From positions 53,387 through 117,386 of the forward strand of contig NZ_JADGMY010000029.1 of NCBI RefSeq assembly GCF_015234515.1: 64,000 nt of DNA, given 5' to 3'. Source of the DNA: Cellulomonas sp. GTDB lineage: Bacteria > Actinomycetota > Actinomycetes > Actinomycetales > Cellulomonadaceae. A program made the position numbers and the translations under genes. Below the pieces are notes generated by a model. It was not told the DNA's origin, ran no database searches, and saw only the letters and a list, made by a program, of their open reading frames with translations. Below, piece after piece: positions 9,339 through 17,494 of the stretch; the stretch's first letter is position 1; every line of letters starts with the position of its first letter.

Positions 9339-10583
9339 GTGCTCACCTGGCCCGCCCCGCAGATCCCTCGGCTCCCCGGGACCGGTGAGCCGGTCCGGGT
9401 GCTGGACACCTCGACCGGCCAGGTCGTCGTGGCGGCGCCGGGCCGCGACGCCCGGCTCTACGTGTGCGGCATCACCCCGTACGACGCGACGCACCTCGGC
9501 CATGCCGCCACGTACGTCGCCTTCGACGTGCTGGGGCGTGCGTGGCGCGACGCGGGGCAGCAGGTCACGTACGCGTCGAACGTGACGGACGTCGACGACC
9601 CGCTGCTCGAGCGCGCCACGGCCGTCGGCGTCGACTGGCGCACCCTCGCCGCCGAGCAGACCGCACTGTTCGCGTCGGACATGGCTGCCCTCGGCGTCGT
9701 GCCGCCCGACGTGTACCGCGGGGTCGTCGAGTCGGTCCCGGAGGTCGCCGCGGCGGTCGAGCTCCTCCTGGCGCGCGGCGCGGCCTACCGGATCGCGTCA
9801 CCCGACGGCGGCGACGACGTGTACGCCGACCTGTCCGCGGACCCGGCGTTCGGTTCCGTCGCGCGGCTCGACGAGGCGGCGATGCTGGCGCTCAGCGCCG
9901 AGCGCGGCGGCGACCCCGACCGCCCGGGCAAGCGCTCACCGCTCGACCCGCTGCTGTGGCGCGCCGAGCGCCCTGGCGAGCCGGCCTGGGACACCCCCGG
10001 GCTGGGGCGTGGCCGTCCCGGGTGGCACATCGAGTGCTCGGTGATCGCGCGCGACGGACTGGGTGTGCCGTTCGACGTGCAGGGCGGCGGGTCCGACCTG
10101 GCGTTCCCGCACCACGAGTGCAGCACGTCGCACCTGCGCCTGCTGGACGCCGGGGAGTCGGCGCGCACGCACGTGCACACCGGGATGGTGGGGTACGAGG
10201 GCCACAAGATGAGCAAGTCCCGCGGCAACCTCGTGCTCGTCTCCCGGCTGCTCGCGGACGGGGTCGAGCCCATGGCCATCCGCCTCGCCGTGCTCGCGCA
10301 CCGCTACCGGGACGACTGGGAGTGGACCGACGAGGGCCTCGCAGCGGCGCAGCAGCGGGTCGTGACCTGGCGCCGCGCGCTGTCCGGCAACGGTGGACCC
10401 GACGCGGCCCCGGTCCTCGCCGGCGTCCGCGCCGCCGTCGCGGACGACCTCGACACGCCGCGCGCGCTCGCGCTCGTCGACGCCTGGGCCGCGACCGCGA
10501 TCGCCGGTGAGGTGGAGTTCCACGAGGGCGCGCCGGGTGTCGTGGCCCGCACGATCGACGCGCTGCTGGGCGTGCGGATGTGA
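9339..10583 (+). CDS. mshC: Cysteine:1-D-myo-inosityl 2-amino-2-deoxy-alpha-D-glucopyranoside ligase
   Basis: ATP-dependent ligase joining cysteine to GlcN-Ins, the third dedicated step of mycothiol synthesis. It is a cysteinyl-tRNA synthetase paralogue of 414 residues, the MshC length. The HIGH-like THLGHAATY is near residue 54 and the KMSKS loop GHKMSKSRGN near residue 289. The N-terminus CGITPYDATHLGH is the MshC form rather than CysS, and the tRNA-binding C-terminal domain is absent. GTG 9339 has TAGGCT (9327-9332) 6 nt upstream, so it is probably leaderless. Presence implies a mycothiol-based thiol system. Confidence 0.96.
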   Translation: MLTWPAPQIPRLPGTGEPVRVLDTSTGQVVVAAPGRDARLYVCGITPYDATHLGHAATYVAFDVLGRAWRDAGQQVTYASNVTDVDDPLLERATAVGVDWRTLAAEQTALFASDMAALGVVPPDVYRGVVESVPEVAAAVELLLARGAAYRIASPDGGDDVYADLSADPAFGSVARLDEAAMLALSAERGGDPDRPGKRSPLDPLLWRAERPGEPAWDTPGLGRGRPGWHIECSVIARDGLGVPFDVQGGGSDLAFPHHECSTSHLRLLDAGESARTHVHTGMVGYEGHKMSKSRGNLVLVSRLLADGVEPMAIRLAVLAHRYRDDWEWTDEGLAAAQQRVVTWRRALSGNGGPDAAPVLAGVRAAVADDLDTPRALALVDAWAATAIAGEVEFHEGAPGVVARTIDALLGVRM

Positions 10584-10587
10584 CGAC

Positions 10588-10608
10588 CCCCTGCGGGTGA
10601 CCGCGGGG
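10588..10608. terminator. Hairpin between convergent mshC and PAC2 gene
   Basis: An 8-bp stem (10589-10596 with 10601-10608, one G-U pair) and a GTGA loop lie between two convergent genes, fitting a bidirectional terminator without a U-tract, as is common at this GC content. Confidence 0.5.
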
Positions 10609-10615
10609 CGGCCGA

Positions 10616-11473
10616 TCAGCCGCCGGTGCCCTTGTCCCGCCGACGCAGGTAGCGCTCGAACTCCTGCGCGATGGCCTCACCGCTCGCCTCCGGGAGCTCG
10701 GCGGTGTCCTTGGCCTCCTCGAGCTGGCGCACGTACTCACCGATCTCGGAGTCCTCACCGGCCAGCTCGTCGACCCCCAGCTGCCACGCCGTCGCGTCCT
10801 CCGGGAGCTCCGCGAGCGGGACCGGCTCACCGATGAGCGCCTCGATGCGGTGCAGGATCGCGAGCGTCGCCTTGGGCGAGGGGGGAGCCGCGACGTAGTG
10901 CGGCACCGCGGCCCACAACGACAGCGCCTGCATGCCGCGCGCGGCGGCCTCGTGCTGCAGCACCCCGACGATGCCCGTCGGACCCTCGTACGTGTTCGGC
11001 TCCAGGCCCATCAGCTCGCGGACGTGCGCGTCCTCGCTCGTCGCGTTGACCGGGATCGGGCGCGTGTGCGGCACGTCGGCGAGCAGCGCACCGACGGTGA
11101 CGATGGTCCGGACGCCCAGGCCGGCGGCGATGTCGAGCAGCTCCCCGCAGTAGCGCCGCCACCGCAACGACGGCTCGATGCCGTGGACCAGTACCACCTG
11201 GCGCCCCGATCGCGGGGTCGTCGCGACCGCCACCGCGGTCGTCGGCCACGTGATCTCGCGCGTCCCGTCGGGCCCCAGGCCGACCACGGGTCGGTTCACC
11301 TGGAAGTCGTGGTACTCCTCGGGATCCAGCTCGTCGACCTGCTCGGCACCCCACACGTCGTGCAGGTGCTCCAGCGCCGTCGTCGCGGCGCTGCCCGCGT
11401 CGTTCCACCCTTCGAAGGCCGCGAGCATGACGGTCTCACGGGCCGGCAGGTCGGGGGCTGCGTCCTCGTTCAC
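10616..11473 (-). CDS. PAC2 family protein
   Basis: A 285-residue protein of the PAC2 (proteasome assembly chaperone 2-like) family, known from archaea, eukaryotes and actinobacteria. Visible elements are AAFEGWNDAGSAATTALEHL at the N-terminus, VLVHGIEPSLRWRRYCGELL in the middle and LMGLEPNTYEGPTGIVGVLQ. GTG 11473 has minus-strand TAGGCT (11480-11485) 6 nt upstream and no Shine-Dalgarno, so it is probably leaderless. It lies about 4 kb from mpa. A role in bacterial proteasome assembly is suggested by the family name but is unproven. Confidence 0.88.
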   Translation of the reverse strand: MNEDAAPDLPARETVMLAAFEGWNDAGSAATTALEHLHDVWGAEQVDELDPEEYHDFQVNRPVVGLGPDGTREITWPTTAVAVATTPRSGRQVVLVHGIEPSLRWRRYCGELLDIAAGLGVRTIVTVGALLADVPHTRPIPVNATSEDAHVRELMGLEPNTYEGPTGIVGVLQHEAAARGMQALSLWAAVPHYVAAPPSPKATLAILHRIEALIGEPVPLAELPEDATAWQLGVDELAGEDSEIGEYVRQLEEAKDTAELPEASGEAIAQEFERYLRRRDKGTGG

Positions 11474-11587
11474 CGTCCCAGCCTAGGGCGCGCGCGCCTT
11501 CGTGGCCGGACGTCGCGAGCGCCCGGGCGCGCGCAGGTACGCTCGAGCGACCGTCCGACGGCTGACCGCACGCACCAGGAGACCGCT

Positions 11588-12319
11588 CTGAGCACGCTCG
11601 CCGACCGCACGACCGCCGCCCGCGCCCAGGTTCGCGACACGCCCGAGCGGGTGCTCCCGGCGGCGGTGCTGTGGGACATGGACGGCACGCTGATCGACAC
11701 CGAGCCGTACTGGATGGCAGCCGAGATCGAGCTCGTCGAGGCGCACGGCGGGGTGTGGACCCGGGAGCAGGCGATCGCGATGATCGGCCGCTCGATGGAC
11801 GCCTGCGCCGCGCTGCTGCAGGCCGCGGGCGTCGGACTGTCGGTCGCCGAGATCGCCCACGCGCTCAACTCCTCCGTGCGCGCCGCCGTCGCCGCCGGGA
11901 TCCCGTGGCAGACGGGCGCGCACGACATCCTGCGTGCGCTGCACGCCGCGGGCGTGCCGCAGGCGCTCGTGACCTCGTCGTTCGAGGTCGTGGCGGTGCC
12001 CTTCGCGCGCACCGTGGGGCTGTTCGACGTCGTGGTCAGCGGCGACACCGTCACCCGCCCCAAGCCGGACCCGGAGCCGTACCTGACCGCGGCCCGGCTC
12101 CTGGGCGTCGACATCATGGACTGCGTGGCGTTCGAGGACTCCCGCTCGGGTGTGGCGTCGGCCGCGGCGAGCGGGGCGCGGGTCGTCGCCGTCGACTCCC
12201 ACGTCGTGCTGGACCCGCCGGCGGAGGTCTCGCGCACGTCGTCGCTGGAGAGGATCGGCCTCGACACGATCGCGCGCATCGCGCGTGGTGAGGTGCTGGA
12301 CCTGCGCGACCGCGCCTGA
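11588..12319 (+). CDS. HAD family hydrolase (phosphatase/phosphoglucomutase-like), possible CTG start
   Basis: Haloacid dehalogenase superfamily phosphatase. The nucleophile motif DMDGT begins at residue 30, motif II is LVTSSFE, and the C-terminal metal motif is FEDSRSGVASA. No ATG, GTG or TTG lies close upstream in frame. AGGAG at 11577-11581 sits 6 nt before CTG 11588, giving 243 residues; the first conventional start is GTG 11651 (222 residues), which has no ribosome site. I therefore annotate CTG as the likely start, with 11651 as the alternative. A TACGCT hexamer at 11537-11542 could be its -10. Substrate is unknown. Confidence 0.85.
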   Translation: MSTLADRTTAARAQVRDTPERVLPAAVLWDMDGTLIDTEPYWMAAEIELVEAHGGVWTREQAIAMIGRSMDACAALLQAAGVGLSVAEIAHALNSSVRAAVAAGIPWQTGAHDILRALHAAGVPQALVTSSFEVVAVPFARTVGLFDVVVSGDTVTRPKPDPEPYLTAARLLGVDIMDCVAFEDSRSGVASAAASGARVVAVDSHVVLDPPAEVSRTSSLERIGLDTIARIARGEVLDLRDRA

Positions 12320-12334
12320 CGCGCGCCGGTGGCG

Positions 12335-13270
12335 TCAGCCGGCCGGCGAGGGCGTCACCCCGATCGCGCGTTCCACCGCCCCCTCCGGCACCGGTGGAGG
12401 CGTCCCGCCGAACGACGGGCACCGGTCGCGGAACGAGCACCAGTCGCACAGCCGCGAGGGGCGCGGGCGCCAGTCGCCCGAGCGGGCGGTGTCCTCGATG
12501 CCCGCCCAGATCGACCGCACCCGTGCCTCGAGCGTGTGCATCTCGGACTCGGTCGGCTCGTGGCTCACCACCACGCCGTCGCCGAGGTACGCGAGCTGGA
12601 GCCGCTTCGGCAGCACGCCACGCGTCCGCCACACGACGTACGCGTAGAACCGCATCTGGAACAGCGCCGAGCTCTCGTACCCGGCGCGGGGGGAGCGGCC
12701 CGTCTTGTAGTCCACGACACGCACCCAGCCGTTCGGTGCGACGTCCACGCGGTCGACGACGCCCCGCAGCCGCGGTCCGCCGTCGAGGTCGTGGCGCACC
12801 TGGAGCTCGCGGGCCCGGGGCTCGAGCCGCGTCGGGTCCTCGAGGGTGAACCAGGTGGCCAGCAGCCGCTCGGCGCCCGCGAGGAACTCCTCGCGCTCGG
12901 CGTCGGTCGTGTGCAGGTCCACGCACCGGGGGTCCTGCTCCAGCACCTCCGCCCAGCGCTCGGGCAGCGCGGCGCACGCCGCCTCGAGCGTCCGCTCCGC
13001 GGCCGGCAGGTCGAAGAGCTTCTCGAGGACGGCGTGCACGAGCGTCCCGCGAGCCGCCGCGGGTGACGCTGGCTCGGGCAGGCGGTCGACGGCGCGGAAG
13101 CGGAACAGCAGGGGGCACTGCAGGTAGTCGTTGGCGCGCGACGGCGAGAGCCCCGGGACCCGCGGCTCCTCGGCCGCGGTGCCGACGGCGTCCGAGGCCC
13201 CCGTCACCGGCGCCGGCCCGTCGGTCGGCGGGTCCACGGGCGTTCGGTCCTGCTGGGTGTCCACGCTCAC
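12335..13270 (-). CDS. RecB-type PD-(D/E)XK nuclease with Fe-S-like cysteines
   Basis: Stand-alone RecB-family exonuclease, 311 residues. Nuclease elements are the N-terminal SPSRANDYLQCPLLFRF, RGTLVHAVLEKL, then RGVVDRVDVAPNG and VVDYKTGRSP, which supply the catalytic Asp and Lys. Cys52 together with the C-terminal CDWCSFRDRC forms the four-cysteine arrangement that holds a 4Fe-4S cluster in AddB and Cas4 relatives. GTG 13270 has minus-strand TACGCT (13277-13282) 6 nt upstream, so it is probably leaderless. It shares a short intergenic region with the site-2 protease. It likely acts in DNA repair; no cas genes are nearby. Confidence 0.9.
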   Translation of the reverse strand: MSVDTQQDRTPVDPPTDGPAPVTGASDAVGTAAEEPRVPGLSPSRANDYLQCPLLFRFRAVDRLPEPASPAAARGTLVHAVLEKLFDLPAAERTLEAACAALPERWAEVLEQDPRCVDLHTTDAEREEFLAGAERLLATWFTLEDPTRLEPRARELQVRHDLDGGPRLRGVVDRVDVAPNGWVRVVDYKTGRSPRAGYESSALFQMRFYAYVVWRTRGVLPKRLQLAYLGDGVVVSHEPTESEMHTLEARVRSIWAGIEDTARSGDWRPRPSRLCDWCSFRDRCPSFGGTPPPVPEGAVERAIGVTPSPAG

Positions 13271-13369
13271 ACGACGAGCGTAGGCGCCACCCCCGACACC
13301 CCTGGCCGGTCGCGGTCGGCCACCGCCGTGGCGGCGGGTGCGGGAGCGCTGGAACGTAGGCTGACGGAC

Positions 13370-14500
13370 GTGAGCTCACCGCGACCCCCGCGTCCCTCCG
13401 GCTGGGTGCTCGGGCACGTCGCCGGCGCACCCGTCGTCCTGGCCCCCAGCTGGCTGCTCGCGGCGGTCGTGCTGACGCTGGTCTTCGCGCCGAGCGTGCA
13501 GACCTGGACGGGGGGCGGGGGTGCGCTGCCGTACGTCGTGGCCCTCGTGTTCGTCGTCCTGCTGTTCGCGTCCGTGCTCGTCCACGAGCTCGCGCACGGT
13601 CTGGTCGCCAAGGCGCGGGGCCAGCAGCCGCACGCCTTCGTGCTCACGCTGTGGGGCGGGCACACCACGTTCGGCGGTGCGGCGGCCACCCCGGGGACGA
13701 GCGCGCTCGTCGCGGTCGTCGGACCCGTCGCCAACCTCGTCCTCGCGGGCGGCTTCATGCTGGTCGCGGACCACGCGGTGCCCGACGGCACGCTGCTGCA
13801 GACGGTGCTGTGGGCCGGGGCCGTCGCCAACGGGTTCGTCGGCCTGTTCAACCTCGTGCCGGGGCTCCCGCTCGACGGCGGCCGCATCCTCGAGGCCGCC
13901 GTGTGGGCGGCGACGCGGGACCGCCACCGCGGCAGCGTGGTCGCGGGGTGGACCGGGCGCGTCGTCGCGGTCGGCGTCGTGCTCGTCGTGCTCGTCCGGC
14001 CGTGGCTCGCCGGCGTCACGCCCGACCTCGCCTCGGTGGCCTGGGCCGCCCTCATCGGCGCGTTCCTGTGGTCCGGTGCGTCGGCCGCCGTGCGGGCCGG
14101 GCGGACGGGCCGCGTCGTGGACTCGCTCACGCTGCAGACCATCGGCCGGCCGGCCGTCGTCGTCGGTGCGCAGGCGTCGCTCGCGCAGGCGCGGGAGACG
14201 GCTTCCGCGGCGCACACGTCGGACGTCGTCGTGCTCGCACCCGACGGTCGCCCTGCGGCGTACGTCGACACCGAGGCCGCTGCGCGCGTCCCGGCGGAGC
14301 TGGCCGGCACGACGACCGTCCTGGCCGTCTCGACCCCCCTGCCCGTCGGCGCGGTCGTCGACGGGTCGCTGACGGGGGACGCGCTGCTGCGCGGCCTGTC
14401 CGCGGCGTCGGCGCACGGCCCCGTTGTCGCCGCCGTCGTCGACGGGCGGGTGGTGGCGCTCGTGCGCACGCGCGACGTCGTCGCGGCGCTGCGAGGGTGA
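13370..14500 (+). CDS. Site-2 protease family (M50) membrane metalloprotease with degenerate CBS region
   Basis: Intramembrane zinc protease of 376 residues. The zinc motif HELAHG lies near residue 75 in a membrane segment, and the third ligand is in LVPGLPLDGGRILEA near residue 162. Several transmembrane segments precede a soluble C-terminal half (about 250-376) that resembles a diverged CBS-domain pair. GTG 13370 has TAGGCT (13357-13362) 7 nt upstream, so translation is probably leaderless. M50 proteases of this type sit beside the proteasome locus in several actinobacteria; the substrate is unknown. Confidence 0.9.
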   Translation: MSSPRPPRPSGWVLGHVAGAPVVLAPSWLLAAVVLTLVFAPSVQTWTGGGGALPYVVALVFVVLLFASVLVHELAHGLVAKARGQQPHAFVLTLWGGHTTFGGAAATPGTSALVAVVGPVANLVLAGGFMLVADHAVPDGTLLQTVLWAGAVANGFVGLFNLVPGLPLDGGRILEAAVWAATRDRHRGSVVAGWTGRVVAVGVVLVVLVRPWLAGVTPDLASVAWAALIGAFLWSGASAAVRAGRTGRVVDSLTLQTIGRPAVVVGAQASLAQARETASAAHTSDVVVLAPDGRPAAYVDTEAAARVPAELAGTTTVLAVSTPLPVGAVVDGSLTGDALLRGLSAASAHGPVVAAVVDGRVVALVRTRDVVAALRG

Positions 14501-14529
14501 CGCGCGCACGGCACCTAGACTCGGCGCCC

Positions 14530-15579
14530 GTGACCACCCACGACGCCGCCGCACCCGCACCGACCGGGGCCGCCCAGCGGCGCGGACCCTTCCGCGCCGG
14601 GGAGCGCGTGCAGCTCACCGACCCGAAGGGCCGGCTGCACACCATCACCCTGCAGCCGGACGGCAGCTTCCACACGCACCGCGGCTACCTGCGGCACAGC
14701 GAGCTCATCGGGGAGTCCGAGGGCGTGGTCGTGCAGAACACGTCGGGCATCGAGTACCTCGCGCTGCGGCCCCTGCTGGCGGACCACGTCCTGTCGATGC
14801 CGCGGGGCGCGGCCGTCGTCTACCCCAAGGACGCCGGGCAGATCGTCACCATGGGCGACGTCTTCCCCGGGGCGACCGTCGTGGAGGCGGGCGTGGGCTC
14901 CGGTGGTCTGACGCTCTCGCTGCTGCGTGCGGTCGGCGACGCGGGCCGGCTGGTGTCGATCGAGCGACGCGAGGACTTCGCGGCGATCGCCCGGGGCAAC
15001 GTCGAGTCGTTCTTCGGCGGTCCCCACCCCGCGTGGGACCTGCGCCTCGGCGACCTCGCCGACGTCCTGCCGACGGCTGCCGGCCCCGGCGAGGTCGACC
15101 GCGTCGTGCTCGACATGCTGGCCCCCTGGGAGAACCTCGACGTGGTGGCCGACGCCCTCGCGCCGGGTGGGGTGCTGGTCTGCTACGTCGCGACGACGAC
15201 GCAGCTGTCCCGCCTGGCCGAGGACGTGCGCAGCGACGGGCGTTACACCGAGCCCGAGGCGTGGGAGTCCATGGTCCGCGGGTGGCACCTGGAAGGGCTC
15301 GCGGTCCGCCCGCAGCACCGCATGATCGGGCACACCGGTTTCCTCCTGACGACCCGTCGCCTCGCCGACGGGGTCGAGCCGCCGCACCGCAAGCGGCGCC
15401 CCGCCAAGGGCTCGTACCCCGTCGCGGACGACGGCGCGCCCGCCACCGACACCGAGCTGTGGTCGCCCGAGGCGATGGGGGAGCGCGAGACGTCGGCCAA
15501 GAAGATCCGCCGGGCGCGCCGCGAGCTCCACGTGGCGCCCGAGGACCTCGGCCCGCAGGGGCCCGCCACGGCCGAGTGA
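14530..15579 (+). CDS. trmI: tRNA (adenine-N1)-methyltransferase, TrmI type
   Basis: SAM-dependent enzyme methylating A58 of tRNA. The 349 residues contain the N-terminal RVQLTDPKGRLHTITLQ, the segment HSELIGESEGVVVQNTSG, the cofactor loop VVEAGVGSGGLTLSLL and the catalytic-region LDMLAPWENL. A basic C-terminal extension follows residue 275. GTG 14530 has TAGACT (14516-14521) 8 nt upstream, fitting a leaderless mRNA even though it starts only 29 nt after the protease gene. In mycobacteria the homologue (Rv2118c) also lies just upstream of mpa, so this order is conserved. Confidence 0.95.
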   Translation: MTTHDAAAPAPTGAAQRRGPFRAGERVQLTDPKGRLHTITLQPDGSFHTHRGYLRHSELIGESEGVVVQNTSGIEYLALRPLLADHVLSMPRGAAVVYPKDAGQIVTMGDVFPGATVVEAGVGSGGLTLSLLRAVGDAGRLVSIERREDFAAIARGNVESFFGGPHPAWDLRLGDLADVLPTAAGPGEVDRVVLDMLAPWENLDVVADALAPGGVLVCYVATTTQLSRLAEDVRSDGRYTEPEAWESMVRGWHLEGLAVRPQHRMIGHTGFLLTTRRLADGVEPPHRKRRPAKGSYPVADDGAPATDTELWSPEAMGERETSAKKIRRARRELHVAPEDLGPQGPATAE

Positions 15580-15683
15580 CCAGCAGGTGCGCCCTCACCG
15601 TGCCGCAGCAGGGTGGGTGTCCACGCTGCGGGACGCTGCCGCCGCACGCGGCGCGGCCCGCGCGGAGTGTTGACACGGGCGGT

Positions 15684-15689
15684 TAGGGT
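15684..15689 (+). promoter_or_regulatory. Candidate -10 element for mpa
   Basis: TAGGGT fits the -10 pattern used elsewhere here and would give a leader of about 70 nt. TTGACA at 15670-15675 looks like a -35 box but is only 8 nt away, too close for standard spacing. Confidence 0.4.
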
Positions 15690-15717
15690 CGTCTGACCAG
15701 CAGGCACAGCGACGTGC

Positions 15718-15744
15718 ACGGTGCACCGCACGACGGTGCACCGC
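15718..15744 (+). promoter_or_regulatory. Tandem palindromic repeat in mpa leader
   Basis: ACGGTGCACCGC occurs twice (15718-15729 and 15733-15744), with starts 15 nt apart. Each copy contains the perfect palindrome GGTGCACC. They lie between the candidate -10 and the ribosome site of mpa. This looks like a paired regulator site or a leader RNA structure; the factor is unknown. Confidence 0.4.
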
Positions 15745-15767
15745 GACGCGGAACGGAGGCCGATCAC

Positions 15768-17402
15768 ATGACCGAACCCGTTGCCCCTGGACGTGACCTG
15801 CAACGCGAGCTGGCGGTGCTCGCCGCGAAGAACGAACGGCTCAGCGAGGCCCTGGTCGCCGCGCGTGAGCAGATCCTCGAGCTGAAGCGGCAGGTGGACG
15901 ACCTCGCCAAGCCGCCGGGAACCTACGCGACGTTCCTCGGTGCGCGCGCGGACGGCTCGGTCGACATCGTCTCCGCGGGCCGCAAGATGCACGTCGGCGC
16001 GAGCCCGACCCTCGACGTGCACCACCTGCGCCCCGGCCAGGAGGTCATGCTCAACGAGGCGCTCACGGTCGTCGAGGCCGGCGGCTACGAGAAGGTCGGT
16101 GAGATCGTCACCGTCAAGGAGATGCTGGGCGAGGGCCGTGCCCTGGTCGTCGGGCGCGGTGACGAGGAGCGGGTCGTCCGGTTCGCCGGTCAGGTCGCCG
16201 ACAGCGGCGTGCGCGTGGGCGACGCCCTGACGATCGACGCGCGCAGCGGGTTCGTGTTCGAGGTCATCCCGCGGGCCGAGGTCGAGGAGCTGGTCCTCGA
16301 GGAGGTCCCGGACATCGACTACACCGACATCGGTGGCCTCGGACCCCAGATCGAGGCGATCCGCGACGCCGTCGAGCTGCCCTTCCTGCACCCCGAGCTG
16401 TTCCGCGAGCACGGCCTCAAGCCGCCCAAGGGCGTGCTGCTGTACGGCCCGCCCGGGTGCGGCAAGACGCTGATCGCGAAGGCCGTCGCGCACTCGCTCG
16501 CGGCGACCGCCGCATCGGCGCGTGGTGAGGACGCTGCCGACGCGCGCTCGTTCTTCCTCAACGTCAAGGGACCGGAGCTGCTCAACAAGTACGTGGGTGA
16601 GACCGAGCGGCACATCCGCCTGATCTTCGCCCGGGCGCGGGAGAAGGCGTCGCAGGGCCACCCCGTCGTCGTCTTCTTCGACGAGATGGAGTCGCTGTTC
16701 CGGACGCGCGGCACGGGTGTCTCCAGCGACGTCGAGACGACGATCGTGCCGCAGCTGCTCTCGGAGATCGACGGCGTCGAGCGTCTCGACAACGTCATCG
16801 TGATCGGGGCGTCGAACCGGGAGGACATGATCGACCCCGCGATCCTGCGGCCCGGGCGGCTCGACGTGAAGATCAAGATCGAGCGGCCCGACGCCGAGGG
16901 TGCGCGGGAGATCTTCGCGAAGTACCTGACGCCGGACCTGCCGATCCACGGTGACGACCTCGCCGAGCACGGCGGGTCGGGACAGGCCGCCGTCGAGGCG
17001 ATGATCTCGCGGGTCGTCGAGCGCATGTACTCGGAGGCCGACGAGAACCGGTTCCTCGAGGTCACGTACGCCAGCGGCGACAAGGAGGTCCTGTTCTTCA
17101 AGGACTTCAACTCCGGGGCGATGATCCAGAACGTCGTCGACCGCGCGAAGAAGTCGGCGATCAAGGACCTGCTCTCCACGGGGCAGCGCGGCATCCGGGT
17201 CGACCACCTGCTGTCGGCCTGCGTCGACGAGTTCAAGGAGAACGAGGACCTGCCGAACACGACCAACCCCGACGACTGGGCGCGGATCTCCGGCAAGAAG
17301 GGCGAGCGGATCGTCTTCATCCGCACGATCGTCCAGGGCAAGAAGGGCGTCGACGCCTCGCGGACCATCGAGAACGTGACGAGCACCGGTCAGTACCTGT
17401 GA
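15768..17402 (+). CDS. mpa: Proteasome-associated AAA ATPase (ARC/Mpa)
   Basis: Ring ATPase that recognises Pup, unfolds pupylated proteins and threads them into the 20S core. The 544 residues show an N-terminal coiled coil (about 10-46) that binds Pup, two OB-type domains (about 50-190), and one AAA module with Walker A GPPGCGKT at 227-234 and Walker B FFDEMES (Asp305, Glu306). The C-terminus GQYL is the docking tail with penultimate Tyr used to open the proteasome gate. ATG 15768 has CGGAGG at 15754-15759, 8 nt upstream. dop follows after a hairpin. Confidence 0.98.
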   Translation: MTEPVAPGRDLQRELAVLAAKNERLSEALVAAREQILELKRQVDDLAKPPGTYATFLGARADGSVDIVSAGRKMHVGASPTLDVHHLRPGQEVMLNEALTVVEAGGYEKVGEIVTVKEMLGEGRALVVGRGDEERVVRFAGQVADSGVRVGDALTIDARSGFVFEVIPRAEVEELVLEEVPDIDYTDIGGLGPQIEAIRDAVELPFLHPELFREHGLKPPKGVLLYGPPGCGKTLIAKAVAHSLAATAASARGEDAADARSFFLNVKGPELLNKYVGETERHIRLIFARAREKASQGHPVVVFFDEMESLFRTRGTGVSSDVETTIVPQLLSEIDGVERLDNVIVIGASNREDMIDPAILRPGRLDVKIKIERPDAEGAREIFAKYLTPDLPIHGDDLAEHGGSGQAAVEAMISRVVERMYSEADENRFLEVTYASGDKEVLFFKDFNSGAMIQNVVDRAKKSAIKDLLSTGQRGIRVDHLLSACVDEFKENEDLPNTTNPDDWARISGKKGERIVFIRTIVQGKKGVDASRTIENVTSTGQYL

Positions 17403-17405
17403 CCT

Positions 17406-17427
17406 GCCGCGCGTGACGGCGCGCGGC
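17406..17427 (+). terminator. Hairpin after mpa
   Basis: GCCGCGCG (17406-17413) pairs with CGCGCGGC (17420-17427) around a 6-nt loop, just after the mpa stop and before the separate dop promoter. Confidence 0.5.
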
Positions 17428-17494
17428 GAGGTCCGGTGTCCTGGCACTCGGGCACGTGACGCCGGTCGGCTGCGCGGCGCCTAGGGTGGGCGCC

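Noticed and set aside
15670..15675. TTGACA as a -35 box for mpa
   Set aside because: Only 8 nt separate it from TAGGGT, too short for a sigma-70-type promoter; no good -10 lies at 16-19 nt.
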